Numbered from the stretch's first letter, positions 13,201 to 26,700 are shown. The stretch: DNA of 64,000 bases from Dendrocalamus latiflorus (GCA_017311315.1 CM029647.1:10638577-10702576), one strand, 5' to 3'. The notes: generated from the sequence alone by a model not told the origin. A program made the numbers and translations.

Positions 13201-14418
13201 CACTCTTGTTGTTTCTATGTACTTGTGATCATTTATAAGTTGTGCATCAATTACTTTACATGTCTATTCAACTACCTACTTGTTGATGCTCAATTTCTAA
13301 CATATATAGATGAGTTCTTCTAACGATGGAAGCAATGCATCGAATGATGACATTGAGGATTTTTTAATGATAGCAATTTCTAAACAGCAAAAAGCTATGC
13401 ACCTTTGTTTTGGTGTTGCAACCATTGGAACCAATTGTTTTCTAAAGTATCTAAACAAGGGTGCTATCAGAACTTTCACGACCTTTTGACATTCAATTCG
13501 TGATAAAGACATTAACAGCCGAGGGGTTATACTATCTACCAATATGTGAGGAGTTATACACACAAGTCAGCATGCATATTTCAGTTTTCTTGACATGCTG
13601 AAAAGACTTTGTGCTAGCTCATATATGTATGATGTGTTATTTGACCTATTGTAGCATTTATTGTGTTGCTTTTCAAAAGTAGCAAATCAAGCAAAGTAGT
13701 GTAATTTATTTCAGTTTAATTGCTAGTTTTGGTATATCCTAAAATGAGCTAGTCATACATCCAGATCATGGCAAGTTGCCCTCCTAATTTGCACAGCCTG
13801 GGCCTAGCCCTATGCAAGCATCTCATATAGTCATATGAAAGATTATTAAGTCAGCATTCATCGATCTCAAAAACAGTTGTAAGCCATAGATCACAGAGCC
13901 ACAGATGAATAATACATCCATACTTTTCCAAGCAAAGCTAACAAATCAGCCAAACATTGGTACATAGACTTACAATGTAATTCTCTTGATAATCCATCCA
14001 TTCAATACTAACCGAAAGATATCGAAAGAGAATCCATCTAGTGCTCCTTACAGAGTAGACATCATCTAATTTTCCTAACAAAGTTACATACTTTCAATAA
14101 TAGATCACATACCACAAACAGGTTGCTAATATCTTCAGTAACAACATTGCTCTTGTGAAAGAATAACAAAAAAGATTATCATTTCTTAGGGACAACAAAC
14201 ATATAATGTGAAAGAGCACGAATTTGATGATACATGGTGGTAAGGGCAACATGGATATTTCATAAGCTGTGAATGGAGCTAGAGTTGAGAAGCTGCAATT
14301 CGGGCCAAACACTCCAAATTTATCGGCTCCAACTTCTCCAAGAGTTGCCTTCTCTAGAAGCCAGGCTCTAGAGCCAAAAATTGAAGTTGGTGTATGGCCA
14401 CACATGCCCTTTGATTAT
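13201..14418. other. Unassigned, probable remnant of the same degraded transposon
   Basis: The stretch is AT-rich with short frames only. I recognise no gene or clean repeat structure. Confidence 0.3.
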
Positions 14419-14689
14419 GGGGGTATTCGTATTGATTTCTGCTTAAAGAAGCCAAAAACCAATACAAACATTTGACTTCTCAAAGCGGCTTATCCACTTC
14501 TCTCGCTCCAAGAAAAAGACATGGGGTCACAGGCGTATCATGCATCCCATCCTCTCGCACTTGTCTCATGCAAACATCTCTTCTTCACTTTCCCCACCGC
14601 TTATTCACTCCTTCTAAAAGCCACTTCTTTCAGCCGATGCTATTTATTTTTAGCCAAAAGCTATCAAGCACAACTAATACGAACACCCC
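14419..14689. mobile_element. Candidate MITE with GGGGTATTCGTATT-type ends
   Basis: The left end GGGGTATTCGTATTG and the reverse complement of the right end, GGGGTGTTCGTATTAG, form an imperfect inverted repeat of about 15 bp around roughly 270 bp of non-coding DNA. TATG adjoins both ends but the duplication is short and uncertain, so the superfamily is not assigned. Confidence 0.4.
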
Positions 14690-15316
14690 TATGTTATGTA
14701 TAGTATTGCTTTTCTCTCTTAGTGTGACATGCATTATTATTCTCTCAGATATCACTGCAGCGATTAGGGAGCACTTGTACATCCTACATAAGATATACTT
14801 CTAAAAGAGAAATATGGACCCTTACTGCCTTGATTCATGGTAACCAACCAACAACACTAAAAAGTGCTGACACAAGTTGGTGAGCTCAGGGTTCCGAACT
14901 AACCAAAAAAAAAATGACCTGGACTGGATATGCAAGGATCTGAGCAAGCAGCCAATTTACCAAGGGTCTGAACATGCCGTCCATTTATCAAAGGGTCTGA
15001 ACCATCTTCTTGCATGGTGCGGAGTTTGGCGAAAAGCCTGAGCAGTACAATCAAGGCAAATATTCTGATCGTACGTACTTGCTCGTGCACTTGAATGTCA
15101 AAAAAAGGCAAGCTCAAGCTGAACTTCTTGGTGACAATACTCTCATGGAGGTGGTCCATATATATAGTATAATTTCTAAGAGAGGTGAAAATGGATTGGA
15201 TAAATTCTGACCTATTCGGATAATTTTTAAATATGAATTTCATCGGTTCGGATATTTATCGAACAGTGTCGGATCGAAAACAAATATGGATTCGGTAGCT
15301 CACTATCCGTTGAATA
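14690..15316. other. Unassigned intergenic DNA
   Basis: No gene is recognised. The part from about 15.18 kb, rich in GGATATTT- and TCGGAT-like words, together with 15.5-15.99 kb looks like an older hAT-type MITE interrupted by the insertion at 15317. Confidence 0.3.
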
Positions 15317-15498
15317 CAGGGGCGGATCTAGCGGTGGGGCGGGGGGGGGGGCTCGAGCCCCCCTACCGCTACCGGACCCTTGGAGCCCCCCTCGAGCCCC
15401 CCCTAAATTTTTAGCCATGGATGTATAATGTAGAAGGGGCTGAGGTCGAGCTGAAGGTACTTCAGCCCCTCCAAAAAATTTTCCTAGATCCGCCACTG
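15317..15498. mobile_element. hAT-type MITE, 182 bp
   Basis: The termini are CAGGGGCGGATCTAG and, inverted, CAGTGGCGGATCTAG. An 8-bp target duplication GTTGAATA flanks both sides (15309-15316 and 15499-15506). An 8-bp duplication with CAGNGGCGGA-type ends is characteristic of hAT MITEs. The interior includes a G run and has no coding potential. Confidence 0.85.
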
Positions 15499-16191
15499 GT
15501 TGAATACGAATATGGATCCAGACTATCCGGATATTTAGGGGGTGGATATTCGATCATATATCTTCTATTTCAGCCCAACCCATTTACATGATAATTTAGT
15601 AGCATGTTATACATTAACATATACATATCCGCAACATACATACACTATTTCAGCTCAATCCATTTACATGAGACTTTAGTAGCCCATTATACATTAACAT
15701 ATATATCAATACATGGAGTTGCGGAAGGAATTTTAGCTTATACGAAAAATTCATGAATGTTCTTCATGAATGTTTGGATCAAATATACTATTTATGTTTT
15801 TCTATTCATTATGTGTATACAGTTTAAAGGGACTTCATGTTCGAGAAATATTTGTAACCGTGTTCGATTCATATTTCCTGTATATTTGTATTTGATATTA
15901 TTCATATTTATATCTCAAAAATCTGTATTTGTATTCGTATCCAGAAAAATAAAAATAAAAATAACAAAATTATTATCTATATATGTTCGATCTATTTTTA
16001 GGTAGGCAGTTAACTACACTGGGGGAGCCTAGAGGTGTAGGCATGATAATGCTCCGCTCATTTCAGCTTTAGCTTCTGGCTTATTTTTCACTATTCATAA
16101 ATTTCGTCTTTTTCTGAACTTTTGGCTTTTTTTGAGCTTTTCTGTCGGTTCTTTTTTCCCCGTATTCGTTCACGTTGTCCATAAGGGGATC
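15499..16191. other. AT-rich DNA, probable remainder of an older MITE
   Basis: Repeated ATTTGTATTTG- and TCGGATAT-like words suggest the right part of a degraded MITE. No gene is seen. Confidence 0.3.
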
Positions 16192-16335
16192 TTCATCATA
16201 TACCCTCCCTTGAATTGGGGACTTCAGGATTTACCCTCCCACCTCAATGACATGTGGGGTCATCATAAGTCACTGACACGTGGGGTCAGGAGGGTAAATC
16301 CTGAATTTCCATCTATGAGGAGGGTATATGATGAA
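16192..16335. repeat. Inverted-repeat (foldback) element, about 144 bp
   Basis: The left arm begins TTCATCATATACCCTCC and the right arm ends GGAGGGTATATGATGAA; inner parts also pair (AGGATTTACCCTCC against GGAGGGTAAATCCT). The sequence can fold into one long hairpin and looks like a small MITE. I could not confirm a target duplication. Confidence 0.6.
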
Positions 16336-17480
16336 TAAATCCTGTCCATAATGAGCTAACATATTTTTTCTATTTTAAAAATTTTTAAATTTAATTACAC
16401 TAAATAAGTCACCTTCAGCTACAGTTAAATTTCAGCCGCTATAGTGCAATTTTAGTCATAAGCCATAACTTTTCAGCCCAATCGAGCAGGGCTTAAATCC
16501 CACTTCTGGAGAATTATGACACTTCAGGTGGAAGATTTGCATGGCATCTTTTAACTCCACTACAGCATCCATATCTATCAGTACACTTTGTACTCCATGG
16601 CCAGATGGCCTAGACCCTAGATCCGTAGCTAAGTCCTGGCTACGTATGATGGTGTAACTTGAGATAAGGAGCTAATAGTTTGGCACTATATAGGACAGCA
16701 TTCTAAAAGTAGGAAATAAAGGAGCTATATATATCGTTTGTAATTAATTTAAGGCTTTGGCCTACCAACTGAGATAGTGCAAGGAAAAAATGGTTAACTT
16801 TAGGATAAATTAAAGCATATAGCAATGCGATCTTAGTAACCTTTCACCCTCCGAGGAATCAGAAACGAGAATAGTGGGAAGCTGGGTGCAGACATATGGT
16901 GCGTTCTTTATGGTTGAGGTCGATAATTTTTGGCTCTAACAGAGAGTTTATACAAACGAACGGGATATCGATAAGCAGATTCGAAAAGATTGTCTCGATA
17001 AGCTATTTTAAAATAGTGGTGGAGAAACCGTCTCATTTATTTGTCTTAGCGTGAGCGTTTGTACGAATGAACCGAATATTAATAAGCTGACTCGAAAAGC
17101 CACCTTAAAATGGCGACGAAGAAATCATCATATTTACTTGTTCAAAAATTTAGAAGACATAAATTAAAGAAAACGGACCATGGTAGCCAAATAAGATTAG
17201 ACCTCCTCTTCCACTGATTACATGGAAGGGAGGCATCCGGATGGAAACGGGATGATTTTGTTAAAATATCGCGCAATTGCAACCGGTGGACAACGACATT
17301 CCTCAAACGCTTCATCATGTAATAACAAATGTATTATTGAACTGTCAATTGTTAGCCACTATGAAGTACTTTATCTTTATTACAATCATGAGCTAAACAC
17401 CCTCGCAGAAAAGAGGGAGAAAGAATCATGAGCTAAACTAAACATGCTGCCGGCGGCTGAGGGCCGAGAAAAGAAGGCAA
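16336..17480. other. Intergenic DNA upstream of the Faf1-like gene
   Basis: No gene is recognised. Between 16.9 and 17.17 kb two related segments repeat around CGATAAGC/AATAAGCTGA and CTCGAAAAG words, a decayed duplication of unknown origin. Confidence 0.35.
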
Positions 17481-17912
17481 CGCGTGTGGCTGCCTGGCTG
17501 GAGAGAGACTGCAGTGGCATCTTCGGCCAGACACAGCGGGCTGCGCGTCGGCCGAGGTCCGCAACGAGGGCTCCAGGCCCAAGCTGTCTTCCAGCCCATG
17601 GGCAGAGGCCCAACCAAACCTGAACCCCCTAACTCCCCTCCCGCGGCTCGCCATCCGTCAGCTCCCACCCTCCCTCGCACGCGACAGAAGCCACCGAACC
17701 CTCGCTTCGCCGCCGCCGCCGATCCTTCCGAGGCCTCACCAGTCACCACCACCCCTTGGACTCCACCGCCTTCCTCCCGAGCGCATCACACGGCCGGAAT
17801 CAAGGTACATGTGTGTGTTTCCTCCGGTTCTTGGTTTGTCCATTTCACAACTCTCTTCTCACCGTGTGCAAGATTTGGTTAAGGATTTGGGGGGGAAGAG
17901 GAAGCGGGGAGG
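17481..17912 (+). other. Probable 5' UTR and promoter-proximal region of the Faf1-like gene
   Basis: A GC-rich island precedes the start codon. A plausible 5' UTR intron runs from an AAGGTACATG donor near 17803 to a TGTGCAAG acceptor near 17872. Both sites are by eye only. Open frames through the island have no recognisable product. Confidence 0.4.
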
Positions 17913-19666
17913 ATGGTGAAGGGGAGGCCAAAGTCGAGGCCGGTCAACGCGCCGGCCGAGGTGGTCTTCGACCCGTCGGCATCCGGCGCCCGGAAACCCC
18001 GCCGCGCCGGGGCGCCGTCGTCGAGCAGCGAGTGGCACAACTTCATGGTTGGTCCTTGTCTCTCTCAGAGCTTCCGTTTGAAACTGTCTTGATTTCTTGG
18101 AGCACGGTGCTCCAGTTCCTCAAGTTAGCGGCAGAATCTGGTGTTTCTGTTTGAGGTATCCTGAATTCCTAATACATTCCCGGCATTTTACCTTCTAGGG
18201 ATCGAGTCTTTCTGATATGTATCGGAAGCCAGCTTTGGAAACAACTACTGACATGTCCGATGAGGAGCCTGACATTGACATTGCAAAGTTGTTGAAAGAT
18301 GTTGAGCTTTTTGGTAATCATCTCATACTGCTTCTCGGTCGCTACTATCTTGTTTAAATTGTCTGCAAGTATCTGGATATCTTTGTTTCTGCTGATTCCT
18401 ACTAATAAAATTAATGATAACAGTTCTTCTCCATGAGAAGCGGGAAGAATTTGCCATATCTATACTATGTCGAAGAACAGTTTGTGCTTTGATCCAGCTA
18501 TTTGATGATTCCATGGTAGATACTTTGTAATTCAAGATGTTGTATTGGTGAACCAAAATCTGAAACAATTGGAAATTGTTCTATTATATGCCTATGCAAG
18601 AAGTTGGTCCATGTAAATAAGTTTGCCATCTAATTAAGACAGTATGTTGCGGAGTTTGGTTGAGAAAACAGAAATATGGCATTTCGTTTAGGAACATGAC
18701 TCTTTTCACTAAAAGTGCCTATGAGTTATAAAGAAGAATGTCTCATTTCGTTCCATCCTATGTTTTGGTTATGAAGAACTGCAATTTGTTACTAAAATAC
18801 TTTTGGACTCCAGCCATGTTAAGTGCGCACTGGACAGACTTGGGAATGGCTCTTCTTACATTCTTGAGGAAATAGGAGTAAAATATTTGTCAATTAAATT
18901 ATATCAGTTAACTTCATTCAATATATGCAGTTTTGTTATTCAGCATTTCACCTTTACCTTTTTTTAAAAGACTAGAATAAAAGGATGTGTATTCCATCTC
19001 TCCTTAAAAGTGTTAATTTTGATCGTAAGGATTTATTGTTGTACAAACATTCACCTGATGCTAATTTTTTAGGTGCCTCTACATGGAAGGAGCGGAAGCA
19101 AATAGAGAACCGTAAAGTAGTTGAATTGGGTGGAAAGGTAATCTTTTTTACCTCTTAGCCTAACCTGAAACATTTCAATATCTCAATGCATTCGTTATCT
19201 GCAACAGGCCATTAAGAAGCACCGCACACCATTAAGTGTAGCAAAACCAGCTATGAAGAATCAGTTGAAAAGAGAACAAAGGAAAGTTGAAGAGGTATGA
19301 TAATTTGATAATCTTCAGGTTGTTTTCATTTATTTACTGGGCCAGCAACGGACTGCTGCCAAATCAGATATATTTAATTGTTGTCTAGGATGTGAACAAA
19401 TATTGACATGTGAGAATTCTATACAGCAAAGGCTACTTGGGATCTTTAGGAAACGAGATACGAAGAGTGGCAAAGCTCAGAAGACTAGACCAGAGGACCA
19501 AGTACTCAGGGCGACTGAAGGGCACTTCAAGAATGGTATACTCGATGTGAAGCATCTTTTGGCACCACCAAAACCATCGGGCAGGGATGCGCCAGAGCAG
19601 AAGATGAGAAAGGGCAAAAAAACGGGAAAGGGGAAGCAGAAGGGAGGCAGAAGGAAGAGACGTTGA
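17913..19666 (+). CDS. DUF4602 / Faf1-like nucleolar ribosome-assembly protein, five exons
   Basis: Exons are 17913-18047, 18199-18313, 19073-19137, 19208-19294 and 19427-19666. All junctions are GT-AG and keep frame, giving 213 residues. The protein has a basic N terminus (MVKGRPKSRP), an acidic DEEPDIDIAKLL stretch, the core FGASTWKERKQIENRKVVELGGKAIKK split over exons 2-4, a GHFKNGILDVKHLL segment and a very basic C-terminal tail ending KGGRRKRR. This order matches the DUF4602 family (human C1orf131, yeast Faf1), which acts in small-subunit ribosome assembly in the nucleolus; the lysine/arginine tail suits a nucleolar RNA-associated factor. The start was chosen as the first ATG of the GC-rich exon. 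It converges with the carrier gene, stop codons about 1.1 kb apart. Gene structure is secure; the family name is from remembered motif layout. Confidence 0.85.
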
Positions 19667-20772
19667 GGTTTACCTTGTACTGGGTTTTGTAGTAAGATAC
19701 TTGGTAGGAGGAAGAGACGTTCAGCTGTCACCATGTAATCGGTTTTGCATTAAGATACATCCATGTTCTACTTGTATCTTTAAAGTAATCCTTCAAACGA
19801 GGTGATCCTCCCATGTTTAAATTTTTGCCAAGGCATATTTGTTTCAGCGTTTATCCTGTTGACTGTTCTGCCCCTTTGCTCTACATGTCTTTAAAGTGAT
19901 CCTTCAAATGAAATTTTGCAAAGGCATATTTGTTTCAGCGTTTATCCTGTTGACTGTTCAGCCCTTTTGCTCTACATGACCTCTGACGTTTGCAAACGAC
20001 CATTTCAGGCTTCTGAAATTCGTTTATTTTGTTGCTTGGTGCTTGGGACTATGTTAGATGTGACCTAGAGCTTTGCAAGTGAAAACCGAGCCTGCAATAC
20101 CAGAAACCTTGACGAGTTTGCTGAAGCAAATGATTGGTATCAAGGCCATGTTCTAAACCTCTTCTGCATTTTGGTTTTTAGAAACTGGCTTTTGGACGAA
20201 GTGTCTTCACAAGATGGTTTTTATAAAACTGTTTGTAAGAGTTACTATAACAACTATTTTGAACAAAATAGTTTTTTAACACAAATATCCTTTACTTTCT
20301 CAATCTCTCCTGCAATCAGTCAAAAGCCATGACACTTATAAGGAATCATCGTAGATTTCGTAGGTTCAGAATTTGGGTTACAACGACGACGGCGACGGCA
20401 ACTCCACTGGCTATGCGCACTGTTGCAGAGCGGATTGTCTAGGCCGTCAAATTTTACTTCTTTGTTGGCTAGTACAAAATTCTTAAACATGAGTGGATTC
20501 TGGCGAGAATGCCAGTTTCGTTCATATCAATTTTCCATCTAAACAATTCCACATAGAAGAGCACAAGCAGACAGCATCGACCAATTTCTTGTAACGAGAA
20601 ATCACAACATTTTGGGCATTCTGCCCTTTTATTAGAACATAAATACTCGTACCTCACCTTCCTGATAAGGTAGGCAAGCCTTAAACCGGCTTTCACGAAT
20701 GTGAAATCTCGTTCGTGTAGGTAAAGAAGGAAAATTGTTGGCCAAAAGCCTCAGATGCAGTTGATGAGCTTG
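19667..20772. other. Region between two convergent genes
   Basis: This holds the 3' ends of the Faf1-like (+) and carrier (-) genes. It includes the imperfect tandem duplication at 19777-19978 and otherwise nothing recognisable. Confidence 0.5.
19777..19978. repeat. Imperfect tandem duplication downstream of the Faf1-like gene
   Basis: The block TCTTTAAAGTRATCCTTC followed by AGGCATATTTGTTTCAGCG and TTTATCCTGTTGACTGTTC occurs twice. The AGGCATATTT words start at 19831 and 19922, 91 bp apart, and the first copy has about 20 extra bases near its start. Only a few substitutions separate the copies. Confidence 0.8.
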
Positions 20773-23700
20773 TTACAACTCTGCATGTTTTCTGTGCATG
20801 ATGTGCTTGACGACTTCATATGAAGAGACGACAATGCCCACTGAAGGCCCTGCTCGTGCCATACGAGGGCCTGCGCCTCTGAATAGACCGTTTATCCCTT
20901 CATTCCTGCAACAAGCGTCACATTACAAGTGTTACATGCGTTGCATTGTGCAGAAAACTCGCGAGAGACTGCAAATTTATGTCGACAGTAAGAAAACAGA
21001 AGGAAATTGGATTACTGAAAATGAAGATACCATTAAGCATGCTTGAAATGCCTAGCACTAGATAGGGAATCGCTACATGACAATGACTAAAGCTTCACAC
21101 TGTAAGGATTCCTGGAGTGCAACATAAGGGCATCTACTTGCTCATCGATTATGTATATTTCCAAGTGTTCAATAGCATCACACTAGGACCTTAGAATTCA
21201 CCTTGACAATAAAAAAAGTGCAAGTATGTGTTCTTGAAAGAACAAGAGTACTAGTCCATGTTCTAGAGAACGTTTTCATTCTCGCATAGAAAATGCATGT
21301 CTATACTGGTACAGACTAGTGAGCCTGGTTCTTGTTTGCGCTTCTTTTGGCTCCGCTAGTTACTTTTTTCTGTTTCCAACATTGATGACTGAAATTTCCC
21401 CTTCATGAAGAACTAGGGGCAGATGCAAACTCTTAGCCTATATACGACAACACAGCTGGCCATACGTGTGCAAATGGCGATTGCTATTGAAAAAATACAG
21501 GCATGTATCTAGCAACGGAATTTGCTAAAGAAAAATTTAAGATGGATACCTCCAAACCTCGAGCAGTATGCGCCGTGTGTTCATGTTTACTACCCTAGAA
21601 GGATCCTTCTGAAATGAGAATGCAAGATTTAGTAAGCGCAGAATATTTAGTAAACAAAACAAAACAGGAGTATTTTAAGTTATTGTCAGCAGCTGATCCC
21701 AAATTCTGCACACAAGGACATGACTAGGTAAGTGCAGAGGAAGTCTAACCAACTAAGTTCAATTCAGAAAAGTCTTAAGAAACTAGATATAAGCACACAT
21801 CCCCAAGCTTGCCTCTATTTGTCTGCGTGTCTTGGCAACATCGAGAGGACAGGTAGCACCAGCAGAGATAACTCCAGCAATGAAGCCTGCGGAGAAGTTT
21901 GCCCCCAATATAACTGCTGCGTTGCTTTGCTCCCCAACTAATCCTATCAAGTGTCTTCTAGTCTGTACAGAAAGCATTTAGAGATGGACAAAATAGTTAC
22001 CTCTACAGGTTTGGCTGAATCCAAATTATCTAAACAAGAATATAATATACCGAACTTCAGTAGAGTAGCTCACTGGTTCAAGAACTGTCCAACATATAGC
22101 TGAAAAGGGGACATCACGTGCAAGTTGTGCTCCCAGACCAGTCCAAAGAAGGTGGTATCCCCGAACTGTTTGCAATGTCCAAAATATATAGCTTAACGTT
22201 GATAACAAATGAGGATATAAAGCTGAAATTAAAAGTCCCATTTGTACAAATTTATGCGAACAATGTAGCTCATATGATTTAATATTTGTTCTGATGCCCT
22301 GAAATGATGTGACTGCTTCATTAGTTACAGGCTAGTACATACAATTTTCAGGGTGACTGGTACTTTGCCTCGATGAAAGCACACCAAGCAAAGTCTTCCA
22401 CATTCCAGGGGGTTTCCCTCCAACATTTGATCCTTTAAAGGCCTAAATAGTAAAAAATAAAATAATTATCTAGAGAATGACAGAGAGAAATAAGTTGCAG
22501 CAAGAATAAGTTTTCAGTTGTTTTTTTAAAATGTTCAACTGTCAAGGTATTGACAATGAAGCCGTGGTATTCTAAACAGAGTAGCTGTCGAGGTATTGAC
22601 AATGAAGTCATGGTATTCTAAACAGATTCACAAGGCTCAATTTAAGGTTTAAACTCCTTTTTTTGTGAGTATTGAGATTTCAGAAAAAATGAAGTGTTAT
22701 TTTTAACTTTAAACACAAGTGCACAACCTTCCATAGCTTCAGCTGTTGAATCACAAGCTAGTAACTTAATTTACTTCTCTAACAGCGTGATTAACGGTAA
22801 GGTATTGATAGTGTATTGCATACACAATCTGTTGGTCAGTAGAGTTTAGAACCTAATTTCATATCAGGTCCCCCTTTCATTCGTTAATGCATGCATATTC
22901 TTTTCCAAACATGCTACATGTAGAGGAGAGAAGATTCAATATGCTGACCTGCATACGTGTTCTTGCCAACTCAATAGGGGAACAGGTTATGCATGCCAGT
23001 GATCGTGCAATAGAGCCAGCAATAAGAGGGGCATATGGTCTAAGTTTGGGAAAATTATCATCTGAATATTCTTCAATCCAGTTGCGCAATAGATCGTAAG
23101 AAGGCAGATATATCCCAACCTGGAGGAGCACACAGCAAACAAAAAATTGTCACGACAATGTCTAATGAGAACACATACGAATGCAAAGCATATGATACTT
23201 ACAGATATAAAATTCTATCAGTCTATTGTGTTGACCTAAGTAGAATATACAAGTCCAGGAGGACATAGAAAAAAATACATAATATTCTAGATCAGTGAAA
23301 GTGTGGTCAAATGAAGTACTTCAGCTGGAAAACACGTGCACATGAGATAATATACGTAATATATAATTCATGTTTCTGTTAACCTTCCTAGAGAAAGAGC
23401 TTCACAGATCAAAAATTGTTTCACCAAACCTCCAAGAAGCCTCAAAATGCCTTCAGCACACATTTTCTTCCTACTACCAATATCTTAATTCTTAACACCT
23501 CATGCTTTATCATAGATTATCTACTACTACAAGCATGCTCAATAGTTTTGACAAGGCAAGTGCTTTCCATCCATTTTTAAAGTAAATGATGGAAGACAAA
23601 GTTGGGTGGAATTGGATGTATTGCATTGAGCCTCTCGGGCGGTATATATAGAGGTACAAGACTTAGGGGCCAAGATGGTACAAGGGATTGTAATCTCAAT

Positions 23701-26700
23701 GGACTCTATCCTACCATATATTGTACTCTAACATCCCCCCGCAGTCACAACGGGAGCGTCGCAGACGGTGAGACTGGAGAAGAAGCCGAAGAGCTAACAT
23801 CCCCCCGCAGTCATAACCGTCGATGCGGCGCGTATGCTGTGACTGGAGCAGGAACCGACGAGTAGCTCAAGCAAGGCGGTAGCCCTTTGTGCTGATGTCG
23901 AGGTAGCCGAGCGCGAGGGCGGAGGAGTCGTGGTCGAGGATGCCGTGCTGGAGATGGCCGTGGTCGACGTAGTCGTGATCGGGTTACCGATGTCGAGACG
24001 GTCGCTCATGAAGCCGCGGGCGCAAAAGAGGCGCCATGGTGATGACGGAGACGCGTCGAGGCAGTCGTCGTGGAAGGGGGGCGATGCCGAGGTCGACGCA
24101 GTCAGGGCCGTCGAGGATGTAGGCGAAAAACGGCGATGCAATCGAGGCAGACGAGACGGGAACGGGAGGGTCGATGCCGAAGTCGATGCAGTCAAGCCGC
24201 TAGAGCCGAGGCGTGTATCAGGTTTGCCAGACCCGACGACGCGTCGGGGACGAAAGCACGCACCGGTGTTGCCAGTACCGGACGTACAAGGGAGAGGGCC
24301 CCAACCAGGCGTGGTTGTGCTGGACGAAGAAGAAGCAGTGCGGGAGCGGACGCTCCTACCCGAAGGCGAGCAGTCCGGGCGGACGCTCTGGCGCGAAGGC
24401 GAGCAGTCCTGACGCAAGGTACGGCGGCGGCGGTAGCACTCGATGTCGGCGATGAAGGCCCGATCAGTATGACGAAGACCATGTGCAGCCAGATGGCGCA
24501 CAAGAGGTTGCGCAGCGCAGTCGTCGATGCACAGGGGACGGCGATGTAGATGCAACGGCGAGGGGACACACGTGCGGCGGTGCTGCGGCCCGAGGAGGCG
24601 ACACAGCAGCAGCCCTGTTGCTCAGAGAAGATGCGCGTAGTTCTCGACGACGGACGTCACGGGAGCCGGGTGGATCGCGCACAATCGGCTGATCAGACCG
24701 AGTACGCGCGAGGCGGGACAACGATGAAAGAAGTCAGTGGAGGTGTCCCAATCTGTGGTGGCGATGACGAACCGGCGATGAAGACATGAGGACGGGATGA
24801 CCGAGACGCGACGCGCGAAGGCGTCCCCTCGACATCGCGTGCCCGGCCTGGCCGCACAGTCGAAGAGGCAGGGGCCAGTGTAGTCGACGCCGATGTCGGA
24901 GTAGATACGTGCGAGGTTGACGGGCGGTGGGCGACTCAACACCGATCAGTGATCGGGAAAAAAAGATACAATAGCAGCAGTGGGATCCTCCATGTGCAAC
25001 TCATACCTAGAGCCGGTCAAAAGTCCAGCGTGCCGCTGCGGCGTGGGTCCCGCCGCCTGGAGCTCACTCACGGACTCCCCGCCGCCCAAGGCTTGCTCTC
25101 TATCTCTTTTTCTTTAAAAAGGCAGGGCATATCTCAGATCCAATGGTTCGGCTCCCCTGAAAACAAACGGCAGAGAGGCATGGGTCGTTGGGCGCCGGTG
25201 CGAGTGGTCGGAGAGGCACGGGGGCCTGCGCGGGCAGGGGCTGGCGGAGCGGCGGTCGGCAGAGCTGCAAAGGAGGGAGCCAGCGGCGGGTGGGCGGATC
25301 CAGGTGGCGGTCGGCGGTCGGCGAGCAGGGACCGGCGGACGGGCCGGCGGGCGACAGCGCCAGATGGCGGAGCCGGTCGGGTGCAGATCCCGCAGGCGGC
25401 GGCCGGCAGTAACTCCACACGGTGGCCGCTCTCAGGTGGCGGCCCCGGGCGGAGGATTTCCTCAGGCGGCGGATCTGGCGAGAAGAAGCCGCGACAGGCG
25501 AGGTCACGCGAGGATGGGGGCGGCGTGATGGGGACGGCCAGATCCCCCACCGGCGGCGATGCTCCGACTGGCGTGGGGCGCGCGTCCTGGCCCGGCCGCC
25601 ACCATGGCGGCTCAGGGACGGAGCGCGGCCAAGCCCGGCCGCCACCACGGCGGCGCAGGACAGGGCGGCGAAGATCCGGAAGGGGGAGACGGCGACGAGC
25701 CTGGGGAACGGGGCGGCGGCAGCTCGACCGCGACGAGCGCGATCGCAAGGAGGTACGCCCGATCTGCTGCTTGACGACGACGATGGCGGCCGGATCAATA
25801 GGATCAGCCGCCTAAACGGTGGCGCTGCCCCCGGCGGAGATAGGTCTCCCGGGGGGGGGCGCGATGCGGAAGCGAGCGGCGGCTAGGGTTAGGATCTAAA
25901 CCTAGACGTCTGATACCATGATGGAAGACAAAGTTGGGTGGAATTGGATGTATTGCATTGAGCCTCTCGGGCGGTATATATAGAGGTACAAGACTTGGGG
26001 GCCAAGATGGTACAAGGGATTGTAATCCCAATGGACTCTATCCTACCATATATTGTACTCTAACAGTAAAGAGCAATATTTGTGCAGATTCATATGTTTT
26101 CTTAACAGAAAGGAGTGCTAACCATTGATTTTTTTTTTCTGTTTGTTTCTCTTGTGTTTTACCAAGAGAAAGCTCTAAGACTCCAAAGGAGGACAGTAAT
26201 TTGGTCGTGATTTTGACCATTTCCACAAAATCATTTGCGATATAGGGAGAAAACACAAATTTACAACACAAACTAAATGACAAATAAATATAACAGATAA
26301 ATACACTGGGAAGAAAAAAAGTAACGCATCAGATTAAGTGCATAGCAAGGAAACTTAGAAGGCATACAATAAGCCATTTATACAAACAGAAATACAGAAT
26401 ACAAGCAATGATCAACTGAAAGGATTTACCGTTGGTACGGCTAACGCTAGGCTTGCAGCAGTACCTCTCCATAGTCTAAAAATTCCTTCCTGCTGGGGTT
26501 TATCAATCATTACAACTGATGATCGATCCAAAAGAGGAAAGCACAATGAAGAAATATGTTCAATAAGAATTTACCTGTCTAGTGACCTTATAGAACACAT
26601 CCATTGTTCCTCTGTACTGAAAGCATTCAAGGCTGCAGGATGGCCCTAAACCATTTAATCCACCAGGGTTGCATGATGGATAGCACCTAAAATCTGACCA

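Noticed and set aside
23794..25886. Long open frames on both strands at 23.8-25.9 kb
   Set aside because: They are in the GC-rich interior of the non-autonomous LTR element, overlap in several frames and show no gag, protease, integrase or reverse transcriptase motif.
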